64,000 nt of DNA. Origin: CAIJXB01 sp964439595 (GTDB taxonomy: Bacteria; Chlamydiota; Chlamydiia; Chlamydiales; Rhabdochlamydiaceae). How positions within the stretch are numbered: position 1 is the stretch's first letter; each line of letters opens with the position of its first letter. The stretch spans positions 1 to 64,000 of the forward strand of contig CAYTOK010000013.1 in the NCBI GenBank assembly GCA_964439595.1, in the 5' to 3' direction. Shown here in pieces: positions 27,331 to 36,316 of this stretch. Below the pieces are notes generated by a model. That model saw only the letters and a program-made list of their open reading frames with translations, had not been told where the DNA came from and did not search any database. A program made the translations under genes and the position numbers.

Positions 27331-29070
27331 GTGATTCCCAAACAAACTAAATCCGGAAGTAAATTCATCTTCCCTATTGGCAAGGACGATTACAAAAAAA
27401 TAATCGATGAAAAGTGCGTTTACATTGACAAAACACTTTTGATAAAAGAATTTTGGGAAGACGGCTCCGAGGTTATTCTTATTACCAGACCAAGACGCTT
27501 CGGAAAAACAATAGCACTTTCTATGCTTCGTTATTTTTTTGAAAAAACAGAAAAATCTAATGCATATCTTTTTGAGAACTCTCACATCTGGAAAGAACAA
27601 GGTTTTCAAGAGTTACAAGGAACCTTTCCCGTAATCTTTCTCTCCTTTAAAGATATTAAAAGTGACACCTGGAACGGCGCCTACGCAGAGCTCCAATCTC
27701 TTATTAAAAGCGAAGTAGATCGAACACTTACTCCTATAAAAAACCTGCTTAATGAACAAGAAAAAATCGATTACAAAGCACTAATGGACCTAGCATTAGA
27801 AGAAGACAAGCTCAGAGTTGCTATAACAGACAGCTTAAAATTCCTTACTAAAGCGTTTCAAAGAATCTATAAAAAAAACACCATTGTCCTTATCGATGAA
27901 TACGACACACCAATTACTTATGCTTATATAAATGGCTTCTACGAAAAAATGATCCAATTCATGCGCTCTTTTCTTTCTAAGGGATTAAAAGGAAATCCTT
28001 GCTTACATCGAGGTATCATGACCGGGGTAGTCAGAACAGCTAAGGATGGCATTGTATCAGGGTTGAACCACCCTCTTATCTGCACCATGTTAAATCCCGA
28101 ATTTTCTACACAATTTGGCTTCACAGAAGAAGAAGTTGACCACCTACTTCAGACAACAGAAAATACCGATAAGAAACAAGAAATCAAAGCATGGTATAAC
28201 GGCTACATGATAGGCACCAAAAACCCTCAGCTCGTGCAGCCTATATATAACCCATGGTCTGTTTTAAATTATGTAAAAAGCGCAGCCAAAAACCCTGAAT
28301 GTTACTGGTCCAATACGGGGAGTAAAGACCTGCTTGAGAGACTTATTGCCGAAGCCGGAAAAACTACACAAGAAGAACTGCAGCTTCTTATGGAGGGTAA
28401 ACCTTTAGAAAATAAATCCATAGATGAAGATGTCATTTTACTTGATCTAGATAACAGCGAACGAGAACCCTGGAGTTTTCTCTTTTTTGCCGGGTATATA
28501 ACCGCTTCCAATTTTGTATTTAAGGATAAATATTTCTACAGTCTAAAACTCCCCAATAAAGAAATCACTACACTATATAAGGAACTGGTTGTTAGCGCTA
28601 TAAGTAAGAAATTCTCCTCTGCTAAATTAGAAAATCTCCACAAAACTCTTCTACTAGGCGACGTCGAACAATTTTCTGATTCTTTAAATTCTTTTGTGCA
28701 AAGCCTTTGTAGCTCTCATGACTTACCGGAACCGGATTTAGAGAGAAGTCTCCATCTCTTTGTTTTGGGTCTTTTAGCTTCTTTATCTAATGACTATCTT
28801 ATTGAATCGAACCTAGAATCTGGCAAGGGACGCTGCGACATCATGCTATGCCCCTTTGCTCCTTCTACCCGCTACGGAGTTTTAATTGAGTTTAAAAAAG
28901 GAAAAAAAGAAAACCTAGCGGATTTAGCCAAAGAGGCCCTTCATCAAATCAAGGAAAAAGATTATCAGAACCGTTTCTATAAGCTCAAATACGAAGGCCC
29001 CATCTTAGCCTACGGGATCGCTTCTCATAAGAAGGAACTACTTGTCAAAATGGAAACCATTCTCAAATAA
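27331..29070 (+). CDS. AAA-ATPase-like / PD-(D/E)XK nuclease superfamily protein (DUF1703 type)
   Basis: A 579-residue protein starting at GTG 27331 with AAAAGGAAAA upstream. The N-terminal half is the AAA-ATPase-like domain: FPIGKDDYKKIIDEK, P-loop RPRRFGKT (53-60) and Walker B TIVLIDEYDTPI near 184. The C-terminal half is a restriction-endonuclease-fold domain: an Asp in GRCDIM (about 502) and an ExK in IEFKK (about 519-523), so its core looks active. The family is widespread and often expanded in intracellular bacteria and Bacteroidetes; its biological role is not established. It is neither part of a defence operon here nor close to mobile genes. Confidence 0.88.
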   Translation: MIPKQTKSGSKFIFPIGKDDYKKIIDEKCVYIDKTLLIKEFWEDGSEVILITRPRRFGKTIALSMLRYFFEKTEKSNAYLFENSHIWKEQGFQELQGTFPVIFLSFKDIKSDTWNGAYAELQSLIKSEVDRTLTPIKNLLNEQEKIDYKALMDLALEEDKLRVAITDSLKFLTKAFQRIYKKNTIVLIDEYDTPITYAYINGFYEKMIQFMRSFLSKGLKGNPCLHRGIMTGVVRTAKDGIVSGLNHPLICTMLNPEFSTQFGFTEEEVDHLLQTTENTDKKQEIKAWYNGYMIGTKNPQLVQPIYNPWSVLNYVKSAAKNPECYWSNTGSKDLLERLIAEAGKTTQEELQLLMEGKPLENKSIDEDVILLDLDNSEREPWSFLFFAGYITASNFVFKDKYFYSLKLPNKEITTLYKELVVSAISKKFSSAKLENLHKTLLLGDVEQFSDSLNSFVQSLCSSHDLPEPDLERSLHLFVLGLLASLSNDYLIESNLESGKGRCDIMLCPFAPSTRYGVLIEFKKGKKENLADLAKEALHQIKEKDYQNRFYKLKYEGPILAYGIASHKKELLVKMETILK

Positions 29071-29169
29071 CATCTCACAAAAAAATCGCAAAGGCATTTG
29101 AACGCGCAGGATAAAGAAACTTTTAATTATTATTTAAAATAAAAACATGTCTATTTTTTATAAATACAA

Positions 29170-29514
29170 TTACTCTTTCGTGTATAGATAACCAGCAAAA
29201 CCTAGAGTTACTATGTTTAACAGGTTATAAAAGACCACTATTTTGCAAGCTTTTATTTTTTTAGCAAGTAAAGGCAAGGCTGTTTTATCAGAAATCCCCG
29301 TAAATTTGGCCGCCTCACTTTCTTCTATTTGCTTTTCGCAATTTGCATATATAGACGCTGTCTTATACGCTAAGGCTCCTGCATATACAGCAGCGCCTAT
29401 AGAGACAAAAGCACCAAGCACAGGGATATAGGTTCCCTTGTGCACATTTACACCATATAAGCAGTTTAAGCCGGACGAAGTAGCGGCTTTGTCCAATTCC
29501 TTTAACGTAGTCAT
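29170..29514 (-). CDS. small membrane protein of unknown function
   Basis: A 114-residue protein with a usable SD (AGAG) before ATG 29514. Two hydrophobic segments are present: about residues 28-56 (a Gly/Ala-rich helix, VLGAFVSIGAAVYAGALAYK) and about 91-110 (VVFYNLLNIVTLGFAGYLY), separated by some 35 charged residues. The long loop argues against a classic bilobed Inc protein. It is unrelated to recognised families and lies among other accessory genes. Confidence 0.55.
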   Translation of the reverse strand: MTTLKELDKAATSSGLNCLYGVNVHKGTYIPVLGAFVSIGAAVYAGALAYKTASIYANCEKQIEESEAAKFTGISDKTALPLLAKKIKACKIVVFYNLLNIVTLGFAGYLYTKE

Positions 29515-29636
29515 TAAAACTCTCTAATTTACACAAAGAAGTCACATATTTATATATTTAAGCAAAAAACCATTTCCAGTAAATAACAAAAATAATAAAA
29601 TTCACAAAATCACACCTTTTTATAAGGAACAATGTA

Positions 29637-30032
29637 ATGATTAAACAAGCAATTGAATCCAGTTATTATTTAATTCCTGCAACCTTAATAGGCAGTCTTA
29701 CAGTGGGAGTGAAACCTGCTGTTATCGGTGCTTCTATCACTTGTATAACTAACGATCTGGTTAAACAAATGCAAATAGAAAAAATTTTAACCGAAAATCT
29801 TTCCTTGACTGAACACAGGGCTGATCTGCTAATAACCACAGCTCAACGGATAGCTTCCCTACTTTTTACGTTACAAATCAATAGCACTCTTCTCCATACA
29901 GGGCCATTTCCTCCTAATGCAGAATACATTGCTTTGTATTTTACCATAGCAGCACCGGCATTAATAGGTGATGTACTGAAAAAAAACTACAATCTCACAC
30001 AAAAAATTTATGACTATTTTTTTCTTGCATAA
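29637..30032 (+). CDS. small hydrophobic protein of unknown function
   Basis: A 131-residue protein with a good SD (AAGGAA) 7 nt before the ATG. Hydrophobic segments run about residues 9-36 (LIPATLIGSLTVGVKPAVIG) and 96-112 (IALYFTIAAPALIGDVL), with a Leu-rich helix between. No family is recognised. It is divergent from the small membrane gene at 29170-29514, with about 120 nt between them, and ends before the glmS promoter region. Confidence 0.5.
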   Translation: MIKQAIESSYYLIPATLIGSLTVGVKPAVIGASITCITNDLVKQMQIEKILTENLSLTEHRADLLITTAQRIASLLFTLQINSTLLHTGPFPPNAEYIALYFTIAAPALIGDVLKKNYNLTQKIYDYFFLA

Positions 30033-30169
30033 GACAACTCTAACCTGCTACAAAGAAAATACATGACACCGACTCTGCTATTGCTTCGGGATTTTCTTGT
30101 TATTTTCCCTTTCTAGTGCTATTTTTATTGTTTACAGACTTACTCATCCCCCCTTAACACGAGGTACAC

Positions 30170-32005
30170 ATGTGCGGAATCTTTGGATACATCGGCCCTA
30201 AAAACCCTATAGACGTCTGCCTAACAGGACTCAAATTTTTAGAATATAGAGGTTATGATTCTTCCGGCATTGCGGGAGTAAAAGAAAACAAGCTTCTTTC
30301 TTTCAAAGAACTCGGCAAACTTAGCAATTTAGAAATATCTCTTAACAACGTCTCTTTACAGCTTGAAAATGCCATCTCCCACACCCGTTGGGCAACACAC
30401 GGAAAACCTTCTAAAGAAAATGCCCACCCCCATTTTGATCAACAACAGCACATTGCTGTGGTACATAATGGGATCATAGAAAACCATTTTTCACTGCGCA
30501 CTATGCTACAAGAGCAAGGGGTAACCTTTCAGTCAGACACAGATAGCGAAGTCATAGCGCAGCTCGTTGCTTTTTATTACAAAGGAGATATTTTAGCCGC
30601 CTTTCAAAAAGCACTTTCCATCTTAAAAGGCTTTTGGGCTATAGCTCTTATCCACAAAGATCACGCCGATACGATTCTTGTTTCCGCAAAAGAAAACCCT
30701 ATAGCTATAGGAATGAGTGTTTTAAGGGAAGAAACATTTATATCTTCTGATGTGAATGCTTTTCATGATGCAGATCTAGATATTCTTTTTTTAAAAAACA
30801 ATGAAGTTGCCGTTGTCTCTTCACAGGATGTCAAACTTTTCAATGCGGATTCCATCTTACTTTTAAAAAAGCTAGAAAGGTTGTCACTAGAAAAACACTC
30901 TCTTTCCAAAAATGGATTCGACCATTTCATGCTAAAAGAAATTTTCGAACAACCAGATACAATTAGACAAGCAATACACGGACGCTGCCTAGAGAGCCTA
31001 GGGTCTGCTTACTTTGAGGAGTTAAACCTTTCCTTAGACGATCTCTCCACCATAGAACACATTCTTATCGTAGCATGCGGAACTTCTTGGCACGCAGGAC
31101 TTATTGCTGCCGGCTGGATAGAAGAAAAAGCAGGAATTCCTACAAGAGTAGAGATAGCCTCAGAATTTCGTTATAAAGCCTCTGTTTTGCTTAAAAATAC
31201 ACTAGTAATTGCAATTAGCCAATCTGGAGAAACTTTTGATACAATCGCTTCAGTAAGAGAGTTAAAAACAAGAGGTGCAACAGTTTTAGCTATTTGCAAC
31301 GCTCCCAACTCAACTCTAACTAGAGATGCAGACGGCTGTCTTTTTTTAAAAGCAGGGCCTGAAATTAGTGTCTGCTCTACTAAAGCTTTTACAGGACAAC
31401 TTACCGTTCTTTCTTTATTTACCCTACTTCTAGCAAATCTAAAACAAACCATCACTAAAGAGCAGGGCAAAACTCTTTTACAAGATCTTCACGAGCTCCC
31501 TTCTCAAATTGACAGAGTACTTCGAGATAAAGAGAACATCCAAGCTCTAGCTAAAAAGTACGCTAAATTTGATAACTTCTTTTTCCTAGGCCGCAATTAC
31601 ATGTATGCTACAAGCCTTGAAGGGGCTCTTAAACTAAAAGAAATCAGTTATATTAATGCTGTAGGATACCCGGCAGGTGAAATGAAACACGGACCAATCG
31701 CCCTTGTAGATAAAAACCTTGCAACGATTGGGCTTTGTGGACATGAAAAAACTCTCGACAAGCTCCTTTCAAATTTAATGGAAATAAAAGCAAGGGGGGG
31801 CCCCGTTCTTATTTTCACATCTACAGATTCTCCTGAAATTAGACAAACAGCAGATGATGTACTTTTTATCCCTAAAACAAGCGACGAGCTCGCCTGCATA
31901 CCCTACTCTATAGCAACACAGCTTTTAGCTTACTATATTGCTTTAGAAAGAGGCACAGATATCGACAAGCCAAGAAATCTAGCTAAGTCTGTTACGGTGG
32001 AATAA
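30170..32005 (+). CDS. glmS: glutamine-fructose-6-phosphate aminotransferase (isomerizing)
   Basis: A 611-residue enzyme making glucosamine-6-phosphate for peptidoglycan and lipid A. The N-terminal amidotransferase starts MCGIFGYIG, with the catalytic Cys2 after Met removal. LEYRGYDSSGIAG and HTRWATHGKPS follow. The C-terminal isomerase part has two SIS domains (ACGTSWHAGL, AISQSGETFDT, FLGRNYMYATSLEGALKLKE) and the expected end KPRNLAKSVTVE with its Lys. The length is typical. GAGG sits upstream of the ATG. I see no glmS ribozyme-like element in the 137-nt leader. Confidence 0.96.
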   Translation: MCGIFGYIGPKNPIDVCLTGLKFLEYRGYDSSGIAGVKENKLLSFKELGKLSNLEISLNNVSLQLENAISHTRWATHGKPSKENAHPHFDQQQHIAVVHNGIIENHFSLRTMLQEQGVTFQSDTDSEVIAQLVAFYYKGDILAAFQKALSILKGFWAIALIHKDHADTILVSAKENPIAIGMSVLREETFISSDVNAFHDADLDILFLKNNEVAVVSSQDVKLFNADSILLLKKLERLSLEKHSLSKNGFDHFMLKEIFEQPDTIRQAIHGRCLESLGSAYFEELNLSLDDLSTIEHILIVACGTSWHAGLIAAGWIEEKAGIPTRVEIASEFRYKASVLLKNTLVIAISQSGETFDTIASVRELKTRGATVLAICNAPNSTLTRDADGCLFLKAGPEISVCSTKAFTGQLTVLSLFTLLLANLKQTITKEQGKTLLQDLHELPSQIDRVLRDKENIQALAKKYAKFDNFFFLGRNYMYATSLEGALKLKEISYINAVGYPAGEMKHGPIALVDKNLATIGLCGHEKTLDKLLSNLMEIKARGGPVLIFTSTDSPEIRQTADDVLFIPKTSDELACIPYSIATQLLAYYIALERGTDIDKPRNLAKSVTVE

Positions 32006-32030
32006 ACTTAGTAAGAGAATGCTAAAGCGG

Positions 32031-33635
32031 CTACGCTAGAAAGCAACTAACCTCAGATAAAGAAGGACGTAACTCTGAATCAGGGTTTAACATGCTTATA
32101 ATAAGATTTTTAAAATCCGCGTCCTTCACCCTTTTTAAGGAAGTTATTCTGCTTTGAATATCACCATAACTCTCGGGCATAAACTCTAAATATTCTTCAC
32201 GATGACATGCCAATTGATAAGGAAATCTTCCACCAAGCCCTACGTAAAGCATTACTCCCAGTTGAAAAACAGCAGTCTGTTCCGCTCTTTTTGCAAAAAT
32301 AGATAATAAACTGTCATAAAAATCTTCAAAGTTAAGTCGCTCTAGACAACGAATTAGCTCTTCAGACGCCCGACTTCCCAAAAAATTGCTTATTTTTTTG
32401 TTTCCTAATAATTGCACTAGACCCTCTATATTCGGTTCAAAATCATCGCAATGAGCTTCTTGCTCAAGACATAAAACATCACTTCCTAGGTCCCTTAAAC
32501 AGCGAAGGCAGTAAATGTCGCGTTCAATATTCATGGACTTAGTATGAATTATGCTATGAGAAGGACTCTGCAGCCACTTTTTAAATCCCTCTACATTTTT
32601 AATATAAGGTGATGAAGAATCAAAATCACCCAGTTTAAAAGCTCCCCTCCCTTCAATATCCTTTGTCTCGAGAACATTACCCGGTTTTACATCCAAATAT
32701 GCATATCCTACTTCTCGAAATTCTTCTAGTGCCGATACAACGTCCTTACATAAATTCTTGAACTTTACCTCGTCATATCTCCTATATTCATCAAGAATTC
32801 TGGAAGAGCACAGTTCATATTCCTCATCAAAATAACCATCATTTCTTTCAATAATTCTATTAACTGCCATTAAAGAGGAACTACTCTCTGAATGACTCGA
32901 CTGATAAGTCATAACAGATTCTGTTACGCTATTTCTTACTATAGCTGCTTTATCAAAGTGATACGATTTCAAAGCGGACAACTTCCCACTCGCAAAAGAT
33001 ATTATCTTATATACAGATCCAGCCGACCCTTCTCCAAGTTCCCCCAAGCTATATAAAACCTCAAGTTGACCCGTCTGATTCTGTAAAATGGTAGCTTCTT
33101 GAATTTTGCACGCTATTCCTCTTGGGGCCCCCTTTTCTTGTAAAGCTTCTAAAGCTAAAGAATGAATAACAAGCATTTTTCGATAAACATCCCTCTCAGA
33201 CCTAAAACCTGTCACTTCTCTTTGAATTACAGTAATGCAAGTATGTAAAGTAACAATCCTATCACCCCAGTACCCTGGCTTATTTTGGGCAGCACGAATT
33301 TCTTCCTTAGAAACCAGTAATTGGTTAGCTGCGCCATTTACATCTAAATAAATAACATGTTCCTGAGACTTTCCTTCAATCCTTACCGATAGGGGCATAT
33401 AATCATCTGATCGGATATTCCCTACACACCCAGACCTTAAAAAACAAGAACCCCAAAAGCCTCCTGTTCTACAAACAAGTTTAATCGATAAAGTACTATT
33501 CTGTAACGGTTTAGACGGAACAAACTCCACTAACCTGGGGCCTAAACATCCATCCTCTAGGCGAACAACAGGAAGATCCCGACTCCCCAAAGAGGCTTCG
33601 GGCGCTATTTTGGTTCTATAAATGCCGCAAATCAT
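32031..33635 (-). CDS. Ser/Thr protein kinase-like protein with altered HRD and DFG motifs
   Basis: A 534-residue protein. An N-terminal region (1-190) of unknown fold shows HVIYLDVNGAANQLLVSKEE, a segment similar to the other kinase-like gene of this window. The kinase domain has a glycine loop GELGEGSAGSVYK (198-210), the ATP-binding Lys223 in SALKSY, and a catalytic loop YLDVKPGN (313-320) with Asp315, Lys317 and Asn320. It continues with GDFDS at the DFG site (Asp337) and AVFQLGVMLYVGL (455-467). HRD His is Tyr and DFG Gly is Asp, yet the Lys, both catalytic Asp residues and Asn are present, so activity is plausible. An insert of about 100 residues (350-450) splits the C-lobe. It may be a host-directed or regulatory kinase; no partner is adjacent. 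Confidence 0.75.
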   Translation of the reverse strand: MICGIYRTKIAPEASLGSRDLPVVRLEDGCLGPRLVEFVPSKPLQNSTLSIKLVCRTGGFWGSCFLRSGCVGNIRSDDYMPLSVRIEGKSQEHVIYLDVNGAANQLLVSKEEIRAAQNKPGYWGDRIVTLHTCITVIQREVTGFRSERDVYRKMLVIHSLALEALQEKGAPRGIACKIQEATILQNQTGQLEVLYSLGELGEGSAGSVYKIISFASGKLSALKSYHFDKAAIVRNSVTESVMTYQSSHSESSSSLMAVNRIIERNDGYFDEEYELCSSRILDEYRRYDEVKFKNLCKDVVSALEEFREVGYAYLDVKPGNVLETKDIEGRGAFKLGDFDSSSPYIKNVEGFKKWLQSPSHSIIHTKSMNIERDIYCLRCLRDLGSDVLCLEQEAHCDDFEPNIEGLVQLLGNKKISNFLGSRASEELIRCLERLNFEDFYDSLLSIFAKRAEQTAVFQLGVMLYVGLGGRFPYQLACHREEYLEFMPESYGDIQSRITSLKRVKDADFKNLIISMLNPDSELRPSLSEVSCFLA

Positions 33636-33732
33636 AAAAATCCATTTAATAGATGAAATTATAAATTATATTAACATATAAATTTAAAAATGTCAATTTT
33701 TATAATTAAAATATAATTAAATAGACATAGCT

Positions 33733-35355
33733 TTAATCTAATTCCTCGATAAGACTTTTCTTAACAGGAATTCTTAAGAGTTTTAAAATTTCTTCCACAT
33801 TAAAAATCCAGGAAAACGCGATAAACGGAAGAAGAAAGGAAAGTAGATGAATGAAGAAAAAAAGTAGCTGCTGCACAAATGCCCTGGAAAACACAACTGC
33901 GCTTTTTTGAAATAAAACACTTACGGTCGGATCTTTCACTAAAAAAAACCCAAAAATGAAAGCAATAAGACCTGAAAGTAAAGAAACAGCTACTATCTTG
34001 TGGCAAGAATTTCCTATTTTCCCGGGAAGAATATCCTGTTTTTTCATAACCGCAGCTAAAAAAAAGAAATTACACCAAGCCGCAATACTTGTTGCGAGTG
34101 AAATGCTAAAAGCCCCCCAGTCAAAAACAAACACAAAAATTGCATTAAGTGCCACATTTATAGCCACAGAAAAAACCACCGCCCTTGTAGGAGTACGAAA
34201 ATCTTTTTGGGAGTAAAAAGCAGGTGCCATTAACAGGACAAAAATAGACGGTAGAAGCCCAAGTCCATATCCCCAAAGGCAGTATACAGTTTGCAGCGTT
34301 GCCTCTAAGCCAAAATCACCTCTTCCATACAAAAGATTTACGCCAGAACAGGCTAAAACAAAAAGAGCAATCGTGCAAGGAAATATAAAAGCAAGGCTCC
34401 TATAAAAAGAAAAAAGAAGAAGTTCTTTAAAAAGCGCCAAATTATGAGAAGATAGAGCTCTCGATAAAGGCGGCAAAAGCGCAGAAGATAGAGCCACCCC
34501 AAATAAAGCAATGGGCAGCTGCTCTATGCGTATCGCATACCAAAGGTACGCTGGACCTTCTAAAGAAGCGTACCTAGCAAAAATAGCATCCAAAGCAGTA
34601 TTTATCTGAGAACCGGCAACCCCCATAACCCCGAGTAAAAAAGGAGATATAATAGCTTTTACCTCTTTAGAAAAAATAGAGCATTTCCACACCTCTTCCT
34701 TTCTTAAAAAAGATCTCAGGTAAGACCAGATAGAAGGAACTAAAGAAATAAACTGACAAAAAAATCCAATAACAACGGCAATAGAAAGAGCTAAGACAGC
34801 TTGAGAAGACTCTTTTTCTTGAAAAAGCCAAACAGCCAAAATCCAAATAAGATTAAAAAAAAGAGGTGAAGCACTTGGTAAAAAAAACTTCTTTTCACAC
34901 TGCATAAGAGCAGCAGAAAGACCATAGAGGCATATAAAAATAATACCAGGCATCATCACCATAGTGAGCTCTACAATTTCTATAGCAGAAGCAGGCAGAA
35001 AAGAAGAGTGCACTAAAGCATAGAGTCCCAGCTCAGAAAAGCTCACAACTGCAAATAAAACAACAAATAAAGAAAAGAAGACATCCCTAAAAAAAAGAGC
35101 CCCTTCTTTAGGTTTATCCTGTCTAATAGCTTCAAAATGTGGGACAAAACCTGAGGGAAGAGGTCCTTCACCAAGTACTCTGCGAAATAAATTTGAAAAG
35201 CGAAATGCAACAAAAAAAGCGCCAAGTGCTGGGGTACTTCCTAAAAAAAAAGCCATAGACACATCACGTATAAGGCCAGTGATACGGCTAAACAAGGTCC
35301 CACAAAAAAAGGACAGGGCACCCCTCGTCAAGCTGTGTATAATTTCTTTAGACAT
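33733..35355 (-). CDS. murJ: lipid II flippase MurJ (MviN)
   Basis: A 540-residue inner-membrane protein with about 14 spans. The start is set at ATG 35355, which has TAAGGAGA upstream; that SD lies inside the longer TTG-initiated frame. Family blocks are TRGALSFFCGTLFSRITGLIRD at the start, the DVSMAFFLGS segment, FVPHFEAIR, and the RPTRAVV-like cytoplasmic loop (RTPTRAVVFSVAINVALN). MurJ moves undecaprenyl-linked peptidoglycan precursor across the membrane for septal wall synthesis. It is divergent from nfo with an 87-nt gap; mviN and nfo are also neighbours in Chlamydia. Confidence 0.92.
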   Translation of the reverse strand: MSKEIIHSLTRGALSFFCGTLFSRITGLIRDVSMAFFLGSTPALGAFFVAFRFSNLFRRVLGEGPLPSGFVPHFEAIRQDKPKEGALFFRDVFFSLFVVLFAVVSFSELGLYALVHSSFLPASAIEIVELTMVMMPGIIFICLYGLSAALMQCEKKFFLPSASPLFFNLIWILAVWLFQEKESSQAVLALSIAVVIGFFCQFISLVPSIWSYLRSFLRKEEVWKCSIFSKEVKAIISPFLLGVMGVAGSQINTALDAIFARYASLEGPAYLWYAIRIEQLPIALFGVALSSALLPPLSRALSSHNLALFKELLLFSFYRSLAFIFPCTIALFVLACSGVNLLYGRGDFGLEATLQTVYCLWGYGLGLLPSIFVLLMAPAFYSQKDFRTPTRAVVFSVAINVALNAIFVFVFDWGAFSISLATSIAAWCNFFFLAAVMKKQDILPGKIGNSCHKIVAVSLLSGLIAFIFGFFLVKDPTVSVLFQKSAVVFSRAFVQQLLFFFIHLLSFLLPFIAFSWIFNVEEILKLLRIPVKKSLIEELD

Positions 35356-35442
35356 CTTCCTGTCTCTCCTTATAAAAGTGGTTGTCAAGATCTATACTAT
35401 CACCTACAATCGATCTTTTTAAAATAAAATAATTTCATATCT

Positions 35443-36312
35443 ATGCCTACATTACATAAAAAAACCCTGATAGGAGCTCATACATCAGCCTCAGGAGGCG
35501 TTTACAAAGCCCTATTAGAAGGAAAAGAAATAGGAGCTACCACAGTCCAACTTTTTACAAGGAACCAAAAAAGGTGGGATAATAAAGAACTGGAAAAAGA
35601 AGAAATAGCTCTTTTTGCAAAAACTTTAGCGGAGACGGGGCTAAGCCACATCATGAGTCACGATAGCTACCTCATCAACTTAGGCTGCCCTAACGAAGAC
35701 AATCTTTTTAAAAGTAAAAAAGCTTTTAAAGAAGAGCTAATCCGCTGTCACCAACTGGAAATATCGTATTTAAATTTTCATCCGGGAGCCTTTCTCGATT
35801 CTTCCGAAGAGCGCTGTCTAGAAACCATAGTTAAAAGCCTTAGTGAAATGGAGTCTCTTGCAAACAAAGGGCCAACAAGACTTCTCATTGAAGCAACTGC
35901 CGGACAAGGAAGCACTGTAGGATACAGCTTTGAACATCTGGCATACCTCATAAAACATCTACATAAAATTATCCCAATAGGCGTCTGCATAGATACCTGC
36001 CACATTTTTGCAGCAGGATATGACATAAGAACAAAAGAAACCCTAGAAAATACATTACAAGAGTTCGATAAAATTGTGGGGATACAGCACCTTTTTGCCT
36101 TTCACCTCAATGACTCGATGAAACCTCTTGGCTCTAGGGTAGATAGACACGCCTCTCTTGGAAAAGGATTTATTGGAATAGAATGTTTTGAAGCGTTAAT
36201 GCAAAACCCTTTAACGGCAGATCTTCCTAAATATCTAGAAACACCGGATGGTCCTTCTCTTTGGAAGGAAGAAATCCAAATGCTTAAAAACTTTGCTAAA
36301 CAAAAACCGTAA
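35443..36312 (+). CDS. nfo: endonuclease IV (apurinic/apyrimidinic endonuclease)
   Basis: A 289-residue Zn-dependent TIM-barrel nuclease for abasic sites. Metal ligands are visible in LNFHPGAFLDSSEE, LIEATAGQGSTVG, CIDTCHIFAAGYD and FHLNDSMKPLGSRVDRHASL, followed by GKGFIG. The N-terminus IGAHTSASGGVYKAL is typical. The length is normal for the family. asnS starts 4 nt after the stop, so both are probably one transcription unit. Confidence 0.95.
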   Translation: MPTLHKKTLIGAHTSASGGVYKALLEGKEIGATTVQLFTRNQKRWDNKELEKEEIALFAKTLAETGLSHIMSHDSYLINLGCPNEDNLFKSKKAFKEELIRCHQLEISYLNFHPGAFLDSSEERCLETIVKSLSEMESLANKGPTRLLIEATAGQGSTVGYSFEHLAYLIKHLHKIIPIGVCIDTCHIFAAGYDIRTKETLENTLQEFDKIVGIQHLFAFHLNDSMKPLGSRVDRHASLGKGFIGIECFEALMQNPLTADLPKYLETPDGPSLWKEEIQMLKNFAKQKP

Positions 36313-36316
36313 AATC

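Noticed and set aside
30033..30169. Possible glmS ribozyme or riboswitch in the glmS leader
   Set aside because: No recognisable ribozyme core; the leader is short and AT-rich.
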